Shown piece by piece: positions 21,437-32,241 of a DNA stretch of 64,000 nucleotides; position 1 is the first letter of the stretch, and each line of letters begins with the position of its first letter. The translations under genes and the position numbers were made by a program. This stretch comes from Bacillus sp. FJAT-29790 (GTDB taxonomy: Bacteria > Bacillota > Bacilli > Bacillales > Cytobacillaceae), in assembly GCF_019039215.1 (NCBI RefSeq), contig NZ_JAHNZZ010000001.1, positions 391,853 to 455,852 of the forward strand, read 5' to 3'. Below the pieces are notes generated by a model that saw only the letters and a list, made by a program, of their open reading frames with translations, did not search any database and had not been told where the DNA came from.

Positions 21437-23140
21437 TCATTGTTTAAGTGCGAGGACGGTTTCCTCATTAGGTGTAACATAAACAGTCTGTTGATTGTCA
21501 TAAATAACAAATCCAGGCTTTGCCCCGCTAGGTTTTTTTACATGCCGGACTTGAGTAAAGTCGACAGGCACAGAGCCGGATGTTCGTGCTTTGCTGAAAT
21601 AGGCTGCTAGTGTTGCTGCTTCAAGAATGATTTTGTCTGTTGGTTCTTTGCTGCGGATGAGAACGTGGGAACCAGGAATATCCTTCGTGTGAAGCCATAT
21701 TTCATCTCGTGCTGCGAGTTTATTTGTTAAGTAATCATTTTGTTTATTGTTTTTACCAACCAAAATTTCAGTTCCATCTGAAGCAGTATAACGATCAAGA
21801 ATCGGCTTGACGTTTTGCGATTTTTTATTTTTTCGTTTTTGCCGCTCTTTTAAGTATTTGCCCTCAATGAGCTCTTCTCTAATTTCTTCAATATCTTTCG
21901 GTGAAGCCGTTTCGACCTGCTGGAGTAAAGTTTCAAAATAGGTAAGCTCTTCTTCCGCTTTTCCGATTTGCTCTTTTACAATCTCGACGGCATTTTTTGC
22001 TTTTTGATATTTCGTAAAATATTTCTGTGCGTTTTGTGATGGTGTCTTTTGAGGATCTAAAGGAATAGTGACCATCTCACCATTATAATAATTCAAAACT
22101 TCGATTTCTTTGAGCCCTTTATGAATGGCGTAAATATTCGATGTAATCAGCTCGCCATTTAGTTGGTGAATATCGGCGTTCTCTGCTTCCCGTAAAGTCG
22201 CTTGCAGTTTTGCAATTTTCTTTTCATTTTTTTCTTTTTCATTAATGATAAAGCGTTCCATGTCACTTGATTGCTGTTTTACGCGATCCCGTTCTGCTTT
22301 TCCAAAATAAAAGCGGTCAAGCATTTCGCTAAGAGAAGCAAACGCTTTAGCATTACCTTGCAAATGCTCCAATGGGAAGAGATAGAAATTTTCTCTTTGT
22401 TCACTAATTGTGATAGATGGACTAATACGATGATTCTTTAATAATTGGATTAAAGATAAAAATGTTTTAGGCAATGTCGTGCGATTGGCCAGACCCGCAT
22501 GAAAGATGATTTCCTTTGCAAACAGTGGAGAAAGCCCCGCAAATCCCGCTACTAACTGCTTATCAAGCTTCCCGCTGTTAAAATCAATGCGCCTTAATAC
22601 TTCTTCCTCATCTGCTTCAAACGGATTATTTTTATCCTGCTGGGGAGGCAAAATATATTCCTGTCCCGGTAAAATGGCGCGATGGCTGTTGACGGCGAAT
22701 GAAACGTGTTTGATGCTGTCTAAGATGATGTTTCTTGATTTATCAACCAATGTTATGTTGCTGTGCCGCCCCATAATTTCTACAATTAATTGTTTATAAG
22801 AAATATCACCAATTTCATTTCTTCCTTTAACTTCAAAAATGATAATTCTGTCCAATCCGACCTGCCGAATTTCTTCAAGAAAGAAGCCTTCCAAATGCTT
22901 TCTTAACAGCATACAAAACATCGGCGGTTCAGATGGGTTATCATGTGCCTCATTTGTAAGCTGTACTCTTGCATAGCTGGGATGAACGGAGAGCAGCAGC
23001 TTATGATTTTTGCCGTTCGCTCGCACGACCAAAATAATTTCATTTTGATAAGGCTGATGGATTTTACTGATTCTTCCCCCTTTTAACGCTTGGGTAAGCT
23101 CTTCCGTCATGGCCCTTGTAAATAAACCATCAAATGACAT
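21437..23140 (-). CDS. rqcH: Ribosome quality control factor RqcH (NFACT protein; YloA)
   Basis: Binds obstructed 50S subunits carrying peptidyl-tRNA and directs C-terminal poly-alanine tailing. 567 residues: NFACT-N domain with the conserved Asp97-Arg98 pair (GLDRIIIF), helix-hairpin-helix, a long coiled coil (about 280-420) and NFACT-R with [12 protein letters not shown]. Older literature treats the same family as fibronectin-binding protein FbpA. Start ATG at 23140 (MSFDGLF, as in B. subtilis) is favoured over ATG 23149 because AAAAGG touches the latter. It is transcribed against the flow of its neighbours. Confidence 0.95.
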   Translation of the reverse strand: MSFDGLFTRAMTEELTQALKGGRISKIHQPYQNEIILVVRANGKNHKLLLSVHPSYARVQLTNEAHDNPSEPPMFCMLLRKHLEGFFLEEIRQVGLDRIIIFEVKGRNEIGDISYKQLIVEIMGRHSNITLVDKSRNIILDSIKHVSFAVNSHRAILPGQEYILPPQQDKNNPFEADEEEVLRRIDFNSGKLDKQLVAGFAGLSPLFAKEIIFHAGLANRTTLPKTFLSLIQLLKNHRISPSITISEQRENFYLFPLEHLQGNAKAFASLSEMLDRFYFGKAERDRVKQQSSDMERFIINEKEKNEKKIAKLQATLREAENADIHQLNGELITSNIYAIHKGLKEIEVLNYYNGEMVTIPLDPQKTPSQNAQKYFTKYQKAKNAVEIVKEQIGKAEEELTYFETLLQQVETASPKDIEEIREELIEGKYLKERQKRKNKKSQNVKPILDRYTASDGTEILVGKNNKQNDYLTNKLAARDEIWLHTKDIPGSHVLIRSKEPTDKIILEAATLAAYFSKARTSGSVPVDFTQVRHVKKPSGAKPGFVIYDNQQTVYVTPNEETVLALKQ

Positions 23141-23331
23141 AGGGAACATCCTTTTCTATTTATTAGTAAATGCGTTTTTATCTACATATCATAGCATTTT
23201 TTAGGACGAGGCTGAATAAGCTGTCTTTAGAGTGAGATAGGGACAACTATGCTTCACTTTAATTTTAGCATAAGAAGCAGGACGGTTCGCTAATGGCGGA
23301 TTCTCTTTAAAAGGAAAAAGGAGGAAGTGTG

Positions 23332-23343
23332 ATGTCCGGATGA
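23332..23343 (+). CDS. Possible three-codon leader cistron of yloB
   Basis: ATG TCC GGA TGA. The strong AAAGGAGG (23318-23325) is spaced for this ATG (23332), not for the yloB ATG (23340), which overlaps the leader stop as ATGA. Ribosomes ending here could re-initiate on yloB. Far too short to judge by composition. Confidence 0.35.
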   Translation: MSG

Positions 23344-26018
23344 AATTTCATGAAATGAATACAAAAGAGGTTGAGCAGGCCCTGAATACAGATGTGCAGG
23401 CAGGTTTAACTGAAGATGATGTAAAAAAACGCAGAAAACAATATGGCTATAATGAGCTGGAAGAAGGAGAAAAGCAATCGGCTTTACTCTTATTTTTTAG
23501 TCAATTTAAAGATTTCATGGTCCTTGTCTTATTAGCGGCAACCCTTCTATCAGGGTTGCTTGGTGAATACATTGATGCTGTTGCGATTATCGCAATTGTG
23601 ATTATTAACGGTTTACTCGGCTTTTTTCAAGAAAGAAAAGCTGAAAGATCCTTACATGCCTTAAAAGAACTTTCTGCACCGCAAGTAAGTGTTTTAAGAG
23701 ATGGAGAATGGACAAAAATCCCCTCTAAAGAAGTGGTTGTCGGAGACCTGCTTAAATTCACAAGCGGGGACCGGATTGGTGCCGATGTAAGAATCATCGA
23801 ATCAAATAGTCTTGAGGTGGAAGAGTCAGCGTTAACAGGTGAATCATTGCCTGTTCAAAAAACAACCGGCTCATTAAAAACAGGAAACATCGGCATTGGC
23901 GACATGGAAAATATGGCATTTATGAGTACGTTAGTAACCCGGGGCAGCGGAATGGGTGTCGTAGTTGCAATTGGGATGAAGACAGCGATGGGACAAATCG
24001 CCGATTTATTGCAAAATGCTGAAACAATGACCACTCCTTTACAACGCAGACTAGAGCAATTGGGGAAAATTCTCATTTCGGCTGCATTGTTATTAACGAT
24101 CTTAGTAGTTGTTGTAGGTGTGCTTCAAGGCCATGATATGTATACGATGTTCCTTGCAGGCGTTTCCTTAGCGGTTGCCGCGATCCCGGAAGGATTGCCA
24201 GCCATCGTAACTGTCGCTTTGTCTCTTGGTGTCCAAAGAATGATCAAGAAAAAAGCGATTGTTCGTAAGCTGCCTGCGGTTGAAACGCTTGGCTGTGCGT
24301 CCGTTATTTGTTCGGACAAAACGGGCACGATGACGCAAAATAAAATGACTGTCACGCATATTTGGAGCGGTGGCAATGAGTGGCAGGTAGACGGGATTGG
24401 CTATGAACCGCAAGGTAATTTTTATCAAAATAATAATCGATTCGAACCTTCAAATGATAAGGCCCTACAGCAGCTGCTTATGTTTGGGATGCTTTGCAAC
24501 CATGCAGAGGTAAAACAAAAAAACAGCGAATTTATTATAGATGGGGATCCAACAGAAGGTGCTCTCCTTGTTGCCGCAATGAAAGCCGGCTTTAAACGCA
24601 ACAGCCTTCTGAATAAATATCAAATCATTAATGAATTCCCATTTGATTCTGCCAGAAAAATGATGAGTGTCGTCGTCAAGGATCAACATGGGAAGCAATT
24701 TATTGTCACGAAAGGGGCGCCAGATGTTTTAGCAGGCGTTTGCTCATCGATTCTATGGGATGGAAGGCGGCAAATATTATCACGAGAAATGGCGGGGCAT
24801 ATTCAAGGAGCCATTGAGGATCTAGCCTCCCAAGCTTTAAGAACAATTGCGATTGGTTTTAAAGAAATACCCGCTAAAACCTTTCTATTAGATGAAAAAG
24901 AGGCGGAAAAGGGGCTAACGTTCATTGGTCTTCAAGGAATGATAGATCCTCCTCGACCTGAAGTGAAGGAAGCTGTAAAAGAATGTAAAGAGGCTGGAAT
25001 CAAAACAATCATGATTACAGGTGATCATGTTATAACAGCAAAAGCAATTGCGAAGCAGCTGGGGATCTTAACAAGTACATCTAAAGTATTGGATGGAAAA
25101 GCTCTTTCCGAAATGCAAGTTGATGACCTTGAAGAGGTTGTAGACGATGTATCTGTTTTTGCTCGTGTTTCTCCCGAGGATAAATTAAAAATTGTGAAAG
25201 CTTTGCAAAATAAAGGTCATATCGTGGCAATGACCGGGGACGGAGTGAATGATGCCCCGGCGATCAAAGCTGCAGATATTGGCGTAGCGATGGGCATTAC
25301 AGGAACGGATGTTGCTAAAGAAGCTTCAGCTCTCGTCCTCCTTGATGATAATTTTGCTACGATTAAATCAGCTATCACTGAAGGCAGAAATATTTACGAG
25401 AATATTAGAAAGTTTATTAGATATTTGCTTGCATCCAATGTTGGTGAAATTCTCGTGATGCTATTTGCGATGCTGCTTGGCATGCCTCTTCCATTAGTTC
25501 CGATCCAAATCCTCTGGGTAAATCTCGTAACTGACGGATTACCTGCCATGGCCCTAGGACTTGATCAGCCTGAGGAAGATGTTATGAAACGGAAGCCAAG
25601 GAGTCCAAAGGAGGGCGTATTTGCAAGGGGACTTGGCTGGAAGGTTGTTTCGAGAGGATTTTTAATCGGATTAGTAACTTTGTTAGCGTTTATTTTTGCC
25701 TATAAAGCACATCCGGACGAACTTGTTTACGCGCAAACTGTCGCTTTTTCTACTTTAGTAATGGCTCAGCTTATCCATGTGTTTGATTGCCGCAGTGAGA
25801 AGTCAGTTTTTGCAAGAAACCCTTTCGGAAACAAGTATTTAGTTTGGGCGGTCATTTCGTCTTTACTGTTATTGTTTGTTGTTATTTATTATCAGCCGCT
25901 TCAGCCAATTTTCCATACGGTGCCGGTTGAATTACATGACTGGTTTATGATAACAGGTTTTGCGTCCGTGCCAACTTTTTTACTTGCAGGTTCATTTTTG
26001 GCAAGAAAAAGAAAATAA
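23340..26018 (+). CDS. yloB: P-type calcium-transporting ATPase (YloB)
   Basis: SERCA-like P2A ATPase that exports Ca2+ across the plasma membrane. 892 residues: N-terminal cation ATPase domain, TM1-2 (about 55-100), actuator loop with LTGES, phosphorylation site DKTGTMTQ near residue 330, nucleotide domain with KGAPD, hinge TGDGVNDAP, and six C-terminal membrane helices including the Ca-site NLVTDGLPA segment. Start ATG 23340 aligns with B. subtilis YloB (MKFHEM). The ribosome-binding site is 15 bases away, explained by the leader cistron listed above. Calcium pumping by YloB has been linked to sporulation in B. subtilis. Confidence 0.95.
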   Translation: MKFHEMNTKEVEQALNTDVQAGLTEDDVKKRRKQYGYNELEEGEKQSALLLFFSQFKDFMVLVLLAATLLSGLLGEYIDAVAIIAIVIINGLLGFFQERKAERSLHALKELSAPQVSVLRDGEWTKIPSKEVVVGDLLKFTSGDRIGADVRIIESNSLEVEESALTGESLPVQKTTGSLKTGNIGIGDMENMAFMSTLVTRGSGMGVVVAIGMKTAMGQIADLLQNAETMTTPLQRRLEQLGKILISAALLLTILVVVVGVLQGHDMYTMFLAGVSLAVAAIPEGLPAIVTVALSLGVQRMIKKKAIVRKLPAVETLGCASVICSDKTGTMTQNKMTVTHIWSGGNEWQVDGIGYEPQGNFYQNNNRFEPSNDKALQQLLMFGMLCNHAEVKQKNSEFIIDGDPTEGALLVAAMKAGFKRNSLLNKYQIINEFPFDSARKMMSVVVKDQHGKQFIVTKGAPDVLAGVCSSILWDGRRQILSREMAGHIQGAIEDLASQALRTIAIGFKEIPAKTFLLDEKEAEKGLTFIGLQGMIDPPRPEVKEAVKECKEAGIKTIMITGDHVITAKAIAKQLGILTSTSKVLDGKALSEMQVDDLEEVVDDVSVFARVSPEDKLKIVKALQNKGHIVAMTGDGVNDAPAIKAADIGVAMGITGTDVAKEASALVLLDDNFATIKSAITEGRNIYENIRKFIRYLLASNVGEILVMLFAMLLGMPLPLVPIQILWVNLVTDGLPAMALGLDQPEEDVMKRKPRSPKEGVFARGLGWKVVSRGFLIGLVTLLAFIFAYKAHPDELVYAQTVAFSTLVMAQLIHVFDCRSEKSVFARNPFGNKYLVWAVISSLLLLFVVIYYQPLQPIFHTVPVELHDWFMITGFASVPTFLLAGSFLARKRK

Positions 26019-26033
26019 TTTATGGTATAATCC

Positions 26034-26072
26034 AAAAGGTAGTAGAGAAGTGCTCTATTACCTTTTCTTTTT
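26034..26072 (+). terminator. Intrinsic terminator of yloB
   Basis: Stem AAAAGGTAGTAGAG (26034-26047)/CTCTATTACCTTTT (26053-26066), one mismatch, followed by CTTTTTG. Confidence 0.8.
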
Positions 26073-26143
26073 GCATACATTCCCCATCTTTTATGGTAAA
26101 ATACCAACTAATTGCTTATAATGGAATTTTACATATTTACTTT

Positions 26144-26326
26144 ATTCAGCAGAAGTCTCTAAACGATATAAGTAGCGAGATAATGCAAATAGGTATCCAA
26201 TTTAGTGGGAGTCAAACCCCGTTGAATAAAGTTAAGCCTTCGGCGGATGCCACAGATTTTTTAAAGGAATTTATCGAGCAGGCTCGATAAAAATATGGGC
26301 GCAAATACGCCAAGGCGAATTTGATT
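26144..26326 (+). repeat. Structured dispersed repeat, family 2, first copy
   Basis: 183 bp, highly similar over its length to 56905-57090. Shared landmarks in order: TTCAGCAGAAGTCTC, GCAAATAGGTATCCAATT, AGTTAAGCCTTCGGCGGATG, the hairpin TTTATCGAG/CTCGATAAA (26270-26290), and GGGCGCAAATACGCCAAGGC with the small hairpin GGCG/CGCC. The long open frame across it is not a gene. It lies between the yloB terminator and yloC. No flanking direct repeat is evident. Confidence 0.8.
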
Positions 26327-26370
26327 AATGTGTTGTAAATGACATTTCTTCATGTTAGGGATGTGTTTGG

Positions 26371-27243
26371 ATGGTCGAAAGTATGACTGGGTTTGGCAGT
26401 AGTAAAAAGGAATCTGGATCGTTTTCAGCTTTAGTTGAAATTAGAACGGTGAACCATCGTTTTTCCGAATACCAGATTAGAATGCCAAGGCAGCTTTTAC
26501 GAATAGAAGATAAAATGAAAAAAAAGCTTGGTCAATATATTCAAAGAGGAAGAATCGAAGTATATGTAACAGTGGAAGGCGAAGGAATGATGAATCGCCA
26601 GATCCGTGTTGATTGGGCGCTTTTAGATGAATATGTTCAATCCGTCAAGAGAATAAAAGACAAGTATTCTATCCGAAATGAAATGACCTTCCAAGACGTA
26701 ATGCGAGAAGAACTTATCGCCATTGAAGAAAAAGAGACCGCTAATGAAGAAATTGAAAGAATTGTCCTTTCTGCTCTTAATGAGGCGTGTGTTCAATTGA
26801 AGCAAATGCGAATAATGGAGGGTGGAGAGCTCGAAAAAGATGTAAATCATCATCTTAATCGTTTAAGTATGCGGGCTGCTGAATTAAGAGTTTATGCGAA
26901 GGAAGTAGTTCGGCACTATCAAGAACGGCTAACAAAACGAATGACAGATTTTTTGAATGGTCAATTGGATGAAGCGCGGATTCTTACAGAAGTAGCCATT
27001 TTTGCAGATAAAGCAGATATTAACGAAGAGCTGACGAGACTTCAAAGCCACATCAAGCAATTTGTTATCACACTTCAAGGAAAAGAACCGATTGGGAGAA
27101 AACTAGACTTTTTACTTCAGGAAATGAACCGGGAAGTGAATACAATTGGTTCGAAGGCTAATGATTCAAAAGTAGCATCCGAAGTGGTGGAGATGAAAAG
27201 CTTACTGGAGAAAATGAAAGAACAGGTTCAGAATATAGAATAG
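26371..27243 (+). CDS. yloC: YicC/YloC family endoribonuclease
   Basis: 290 residues beginning VESMTGFGSSKKESG, the hallmark of the YicC-like N-terminal domain, and ending in the DUF1732 region with REVNTIGSKANDSKVASEVVEMK. Members are described as endoribonucleases acting in RNA turnover. Start ATG 26371 has only a weak ribosome-binding site (TTAGGGATG). Opens the yloC-remA-gmk-rpoZ cluster as in B. subtilis. Confidence 0.92.
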   Translation: MVESMTGFGSSKKESGSFSALVEIRTVNHRFSEYQIRMPRQLLRIEDKMKKKLGQYIQRGRIEVYVTVEGEGMMNRQIRVDWALLDEYVQSVKRIKDKYSIRNEMTFQDVMREELIAIEEKETANEEIERIVLSALNEACVQLKQMRIMEGGELEKDVNHHLNRLSMRAAELRVYAKEVVRHYQERLTKRMTDFLNGQLDEARILTEVAIFADKADINEELTRLQSHIKQFVITLQGKEPIGRKLDFLLQEMNREVNTIGSKANDSKVASEVVEMKSLLEKMKEQVQNIE

Positions 27244-27309
27244 CAGGGGCAGTAGTTTAGAATAAGGCTTTCGGGGCCAAAATATATAACTGAAGCTTGG
27301 AGGACCAAG

Positions 27310-27573
27310 ATGTCAATTAAATTAATTAATATTGGCTTTGGCAATATTGTCTCCGCCAATCGAATCATCTCAATTGTCAGTCCCGAATCAGCACCTATAA
27401 AAAGAATTATCCAGGATGCCCGTGACCGCGGTTCGTTAATTGATGCGACATATGGCAGACGGACAAGGGCTGTCATAGTAATGGACAGTGACCATGTTAT
27501 CCTTTCAGCAGTGCAGCCGGAAACGGTGGCACACCGCCTAAATGACAAGGATGAAATTATTGATGAAGGGTAG
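27310..27573 (+). CDS. remA: Extracellular matrix regulator RemA (YlzA)
   Basis: 87-residue DNA-binding protein that in B. subtilis activates biofilm matrix operons and osmoprotection genes and forms an oligomeric ring. [20 protein letters not shown] and the basic segment [16 protein letters not shown] are family signatures. Start ATG 27310 after TTGGAGGACC. Lies between yloC and gmk as in B. subtilis. Confidence 0.95.
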   Translation: MSIKLINIGFGNIVSANRIISIVSPESAPIKRIIQDARDRGSLIDATYGRRTRAVIVMDSDHVILSAVQPETVAHRLNDKDEIIDEG

Positions 27574-28197
<624 letters not shown>

Positions 28198-28200
28198 CCG

Positions 28201-28422
28201 ATGCTTTATCCTTCTATTGACTCATTAATGACAAAAATTGATTCAAAATATTCCCTTGTTTCAGTTGCTGCAAAACGGGCGCGTAAGATGCAAGAAAACG
28301 CCAAGCCACTTATTGATAAATATGTTTCCCATAAGAATGTTGGCAAAGCACTCGAGGAAATCAATGCGGATCATCTTCATTACCGCCTCGGGGAAAAGCA
28401 AGGGGAAGATAAGTACGAATAA
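28201..28422 (+). CDS. rpoZ: RNA polymerase omega subunit
   Basis: Assembly chaperone of the beta' subunit. 73 residues, [28 protein letters not shown], the conserved omega N terminus, and a typical [14 protein letters not shown] tail. Located directly after gmk as in most bacteria. Followed by a terminator. Confidence 0.96.
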   Translation: MLYPSIDSLMTKIDSKYSLVSVAAKRARKMQENAKPLIDKYVSHKNVGKALEEINADHLHYRLGEKQGEDKYE

Positions 28423-28425
28423 ACC

Positions 28426-28464
28426 AAAAATAACAACCTTTAAACAGGTTGTTATTTTTGTTTT
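28426..28464 (+). terminator. Intrinsic terminator after rpoZ
   Basis: Stem AAAATAACAACCT/AGGTTGTTATTTT (27 bases apart end to end, 28427-28458) with a TTTGTTTT tail. Separates yloC-rpoZ from coaBC. Confidence 0.85.
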
Positions 28465-28548
28465 CATTTCCAGTTTTAATAGATGAAATAATAATATTCT
28501 TCTTGCATAATAAAAGATATAATTTCAGAAATGGATGGGGGTCCAATG

Positions 28549-29757
28549 ATGCTGAACGGGAAAAAAATACTATTATGTGTGACAGGTGGAATTGCTGTAT
28601 ATAAAGCAGCGGCGTTAACAAGTAAGCTTACCCAGGCCGGAGCAGATGTGAAGGTGATTTTAAGTGAATCTGCAGGGGAATTTGTTACTCCTTTAACTTT
28701 TCAGGCTTTGTCTAGGAATGATGTGTATACTGATACATTTGATGAAAAAGATTCAAAAGTGATTGCCCATATTGACCTCGCGGATTGGGCTGATTTAATT
28801 TTAATTGCACCTGCTACCGCCAATGTGATCGGGAAGCTTGCGAACGGAATTGCTGACAATATGATCACAACGACACTATTGGCTGCTACAGGACCTATTT
28901 GGATCGCCCCAGCAATGAATGTCCATATGTACAGCCATCCGGCTGTTCTTAAAAACATCGAAACACTTCATGGCTTCGGTTATCAATTTATTGAACCTGG
29001 GGAAGGATATCTTGCCTGCGGATATGTTGGGAAAGGCCGTCTTGAGGAGCCAGAAAAAATAACGGAAAATATTGCGGGTTTTTTTAGCCATAGCGGTCCG
29101 GAATTATCAGGAAAAAAGGTAGTCATTACTGCCGGCCCAACGAGAGAAAAAATTGACCCTGTCAGATATATTACGAATCATTCTTCAGGGAAAATGGGCT
29201 ATTCCATTGCGGAGGAAGCGACGCGGAAAGGAGCTGAAGTGATTCTTATTTCAGGTCCGGTTTCTTTGCCGCCGCCTGCGGGAGTCCGTCTCATAAAAGT
29301 TGAAAGTGCAGAAGATATGTACAATGCGGTCATGAAGGAATACACGACAGCTGATATCGTCATTAAAACAGCAGCTGTTGCTGATTACCGGCCGAAAGTA
29401 AGTTACAGCCATAAGGTGAAAAAACAGCCTGGTGAAGAAGTTTTAGAGCTTGAAAGAACGAAAGACATTTTATATGAACTCGGCAAGAGCAAGAAAGAGC
29501 AAATCTTAATTGGTTTTGCAGCTGAAACGGATCATGTCGCTGAGTATGCGAAAGGAAAGCTAATCAAAAAAAATGCCGATATGATTGTCGCTAACAATGT
29601 GGGAACAGCTGGCGCTGGATTCGGAACTGATACGAATATCGTTACATTTTTCAAACGTGATGGAACTTCAGTGGAACTGCCGCTAATGTCAAAAAAGGCA
29701 GTTGCTTTGAAAATACTTGAAGAAGCTTTTCAATTGTTAAGGGATGAAACAAAATGA
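28549..29757 (+). CDS. coaBC: Phosphopantothenoylcysteine decarboxylase / synthetase
   Basis: Two consecutive steps of coenzyme A synthesis. 402 residues: N-terminal flavin decarboxylase (CoaC) with GGIAVYKA, APAMNVHM and the active-site cysteine in CGYVGKGRL; C-terminal synthetase (CoaB) with ITAGPTREKIDPVR and AAVADYRP. Of three in-frame ATGs, 28549 fits the GGGGG (28537-28541) spacing and the B. subtilis N terminus MLNGK. Overlaps priA as ATGA. CoA supplies the phosphopantetheine of AcpP encoded later. Confidence 0.95.
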   Translation: MLNGKKILLCVTGGIAVYKAAALTSKLTQAGADVKVILSESAGEFVTPLTFQALSRNDVYTDTFDEKDSKVIAHIDLADWADLILIAPATANVIGKLANGIADNMITTTLLAATGPIWIAPAMNVHMYSHPAVLKNIETLHGFGYQFIEPGEGYLACGYVGKGRLEEPEKITENIAGFFSHSGPELSGKKVVITAGPTREKIDPVRYITNHSSGKMGYSIAEEATRKGAEVILISGPVSLPPPAGVRLIKVESAEDMYNAVMKEYTTADIVIKTAAVADYRPKVSYSHKVKKQPGEEVLELERTKDILYELGKSKKEQILIGFAAETDHVAEYAKGKLIKKNADMIVANNVGTAGAGFGTDTNIVTFFKRDGTSVELPLMSKKAVALKILEEAFQLLRDETK

Positions 29758-32168
29758 ACATTGCCAGTATTATTGTAGATGTACCGGCGAAGCAAACGGA
29801 CCGGGCATTTGATTACTTAATCCCAGATCATTTAATCGGTGTGATCGAACCGGGCATGAGGGTGGTTGTGCCATTTGGACCAAGGAAAATTCAGGGGTTT
29901 GTAACAGCGCTAAAAGACAAATCAGATTTTGCTAAATTAAAAGAGCTAATTGAACCAATGGATTTAACGCCAGTGCTGAATCAGGAGCTTCTTTCCCTAG
30001 GGAACTGGCTGACAGAAAAAACACTCTGCTATAAAATCTCTGCCTTCCAAGTCATGCTTCCTGCTGCTCTAAAGGCGAAATATGAAAAAAAACTTAAATT
30101 AACCGGGATTGTGAATGAAGGGGAAATGCCTGCTGAGATTCAAAGGATGTTCGAAAATCAAGACCTCATTTCCTGGGAAGAAGCGGTGAAGATGGGTTCG
30201 ATTTCCCTTTTGCAAAAGGAAACGGCTAAAGGGAGCATCGAAATCATTTATGATGTAAAAGAGCGGGTGAAAAAGAAAAAACTAAAACATATTTTTTTAA
30301 ATATGAGTAAAGAAGAACTGGCTTCACAAAAAGATCAGTTGCCTTCCCAAGCAGCGAAGCAGAAGAAGGTCATTGATTATTTCCTTCAAACAGATAGCCC
30401 TGTGGAGCTTCGTCTACTTTTGTCCCATTTGGGTGTTTCATCGTCTGTTATTAATGGATTAATCCAAAAGGGCATCCTAAACCAGAAGGAAATGGAAGTG
30501 TACCGTGATCCGTTTGAAGAAAGAAATTTTGCAAGAACTGATCCGCTCCCGCTTACGGAGGAACAAACGAATGCGATAACGCCCGTTCTTCATTCATTGG
30601 ACGAAAAGAAGCATCAGATCTTTTTGTTGTACGGGGTAACAGGAAGCGGAAAGACGGAAGTCTATCTTCAATCCATTCAAAAAGTCCTCCAAGAAGGAAA
30701 AGAAGCGATTGTTCTTGTCCCGGAAATATCATTGACACCGCAAATGGTCAAACGGTTTAAAGGAAGATTCGGGGATCAAGTGGCTGTCATGCATAGCGGT
30801 CTTTCTGCAGGCGAAAAATATGATGAATGGCGAAAAATCCAAAGAAAAGAAGTAAAAGTCGTTGTCGGAGCGCGATCGGCTATTTTTGCCCCTTTTGAAA
30901 ATCTCGGAATTATTATTATTGATGAGGAACATGAGACAAGTTATAAACAAGAGGAGAATCCTCGCTATCATGCGCGCGATGTAGCGATTGAAAGAGCATA
31001 TCAGCATCGTTGTCCTGTTGTCCTCGGCAGTGCAACCCCGTCTCTTGAATCATTTGCAAGGGCACAAAAAGGCGTATACAAGCTGCTTTCATTGCCGAAA
31101 AGGATGAATAATCAGGCCTTGCCTGCAGTCGAAATTGTTGATATGCGGGAAGAATTGCGTGATGGAAATCGCTCAATGTTTTCACGATCACTGCTTGAAA
31201 AAATAAAGGATAGATTGGAAAAAAAGGAACAGATCGTTTTATTCCTTAATAAAAGAGGCCATTCGTCCTTTGTCATGTGCAGGGACTGCGGATATGTTGT
31301 AAACTGTCCAAATTGTGATATCTCATTGACATACCATCGGTTTAATCAACAAATGAAATGCCATTATTGTGGATACGAAGCTTCGGTTCCAGACAAATGC
31401 CCTGAATGTAACAGTGAGCATATTCGCTATTTTGGAACAGGGACACAAAAGGTAGAAGAAGAGATCATCAAAATCCTGCCTGAAGCAAAGGTTATTCGAA
31501 TGGATGTGGACACGACAAGCCGCAAAGGTTCACATGAAAGGCTACTGGATCAATTCCAGGAAGGAAATGCTGATATCCTCCTCGGGACACAGATGATTGC
31601 TAAAGGACTCGATTTTCCGAACATTACCCTTGTGGGGGTATTATCCGCAGACACGATGCTCCATTTACCCGATTTCCGCTCTTCTGAGAAAACGTTCCAA
31701 TTATTAACCCAAGTAAGCGGGCGAGCAGGCAGACATGAACTGGCAGGAGAGGTCATTATCCAGACGTATACACCCGAACATTATAGTATTGAGCTAGCAG
31801 GTGATCAGGACTTTGACCGTTTTTATGAAAGAGAAATGATGATGCGGAAAATTCATAAGTATCCTCCATTTTATTATGTCTCACTCATAACCGTCAGTCA
31901 TGAAGAATTAATGAAGGCCGTATCAGTTACAGAAAAAATTACAGCCTATATTGGTTCCCGGCTATCAAAGGATGCGATTTGTTTAGGTCCTGTAGCTTCT
32001 CCCATTCCTAGGATCAATAATAGATATCGCTATCAATGTTTGATAAAATACAAACGAGAACCAGAACTAGGCCGCTCGTTAAAAAAAATGCTCGATCATT
32101 ATCAGCAAGAAACAGCATTAGGCGATCTGCAAATTTCGGTGGATGTCAATCCATATATTCTAATGTAG
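29754..32168 (+). CDS. priA: Primosomal protein N', replication restart helicase
   Basis: 3'-5' DNA helicase that reloads the replisome at stalled forks. 804 residues: N-terminal 3'-OH binding domain, winged helix, helicase core with Walker A GVTGSGKTE and DEEH box (IIIDEEHE), and eight zinc-binding cysteines in CRDCGYVVNCPNCD and CHYCGYEASVPDKCPEC. Start ATG overlaps the coaBC stop. Confidence 0.97.
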   Translation: MNIASIIVDVPAKQTDRAFDYLIPDHLIGVIEPGMRVVVPFGPRKIQGFVTALKDKSDFAKLKELIEPMDLTPVLNQELLSLGNWLTEKTLCYKISAFQVMLPAALKAKYEKKLKLTGIVNEGEMPAEIQRMFENQDLISWEEAVKMGSISLLQKETAKGSIEIIYDVKERVKKKKLKHIFLNMSKEELASQKDQLPSQAAKQKKVIDYFLQTDSPVELRLLLSHLGVSSSVINGLIQKGILNQKEMEVYRDPFEERNFARTDPLPLTEEQTNAITPVLHSLDEKKHQIFLLYGVTGSGKTEVYLQSIQKVLQEGKEAIVLVPEISLTPQMVKRFKGRFGDQVAVMHSGLSAGEKYDEWRKIQRKEVKVVVGARSAIFAPFENLGIIIIDEEHETSYKQEENPRYHARDVAIERAYQHRCPVVLGSATPSLESFARAQKGVYKLLSLPKRMNNQALPAVEIVDMREELRDGNRSMFSRSLLEKIKDRLEKKEQIVLFLNKRGHSSFVMCRDCGYVVNCPNCDISLTYHRFNQQMKCHYCGYEASVPDKCPECNSEHIRYFGTGTQKVEEEIIKILPEAKVIRMDVDTTSRKGSHERLLDQFQEGNADILLGTQMIAKGLDFPNITLVGVLSADTMLHLPDFRSSEKTFQLLTQVSGRAGRHELAGEVIIQTYTPEHYSIELAGDQDFDRFYEREMMMRKIHKYPPFYYVSLITVSHEELMKAVSVTEKITAYIGSRLSKDAICLGPVASPIPRINNRYRYQCLIKYKREPELGRSLKKMLDHYQQETALGDLQISVDVNPYILM

Positions 32169-32241
32169 ATCAATCTGTTATGAACGTTGAGAATATGGGC
32201 GAAAATAGACTAAAGAATAAAGAGAAAGTGGAGGAAATGTT

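Noticed and set aside
26093..26290. 65-codon plus-strand frame before yloC
   Set aside because: It crosses the family-2 repeat, and the second copy of the repeat does not keep this reading frame intact.
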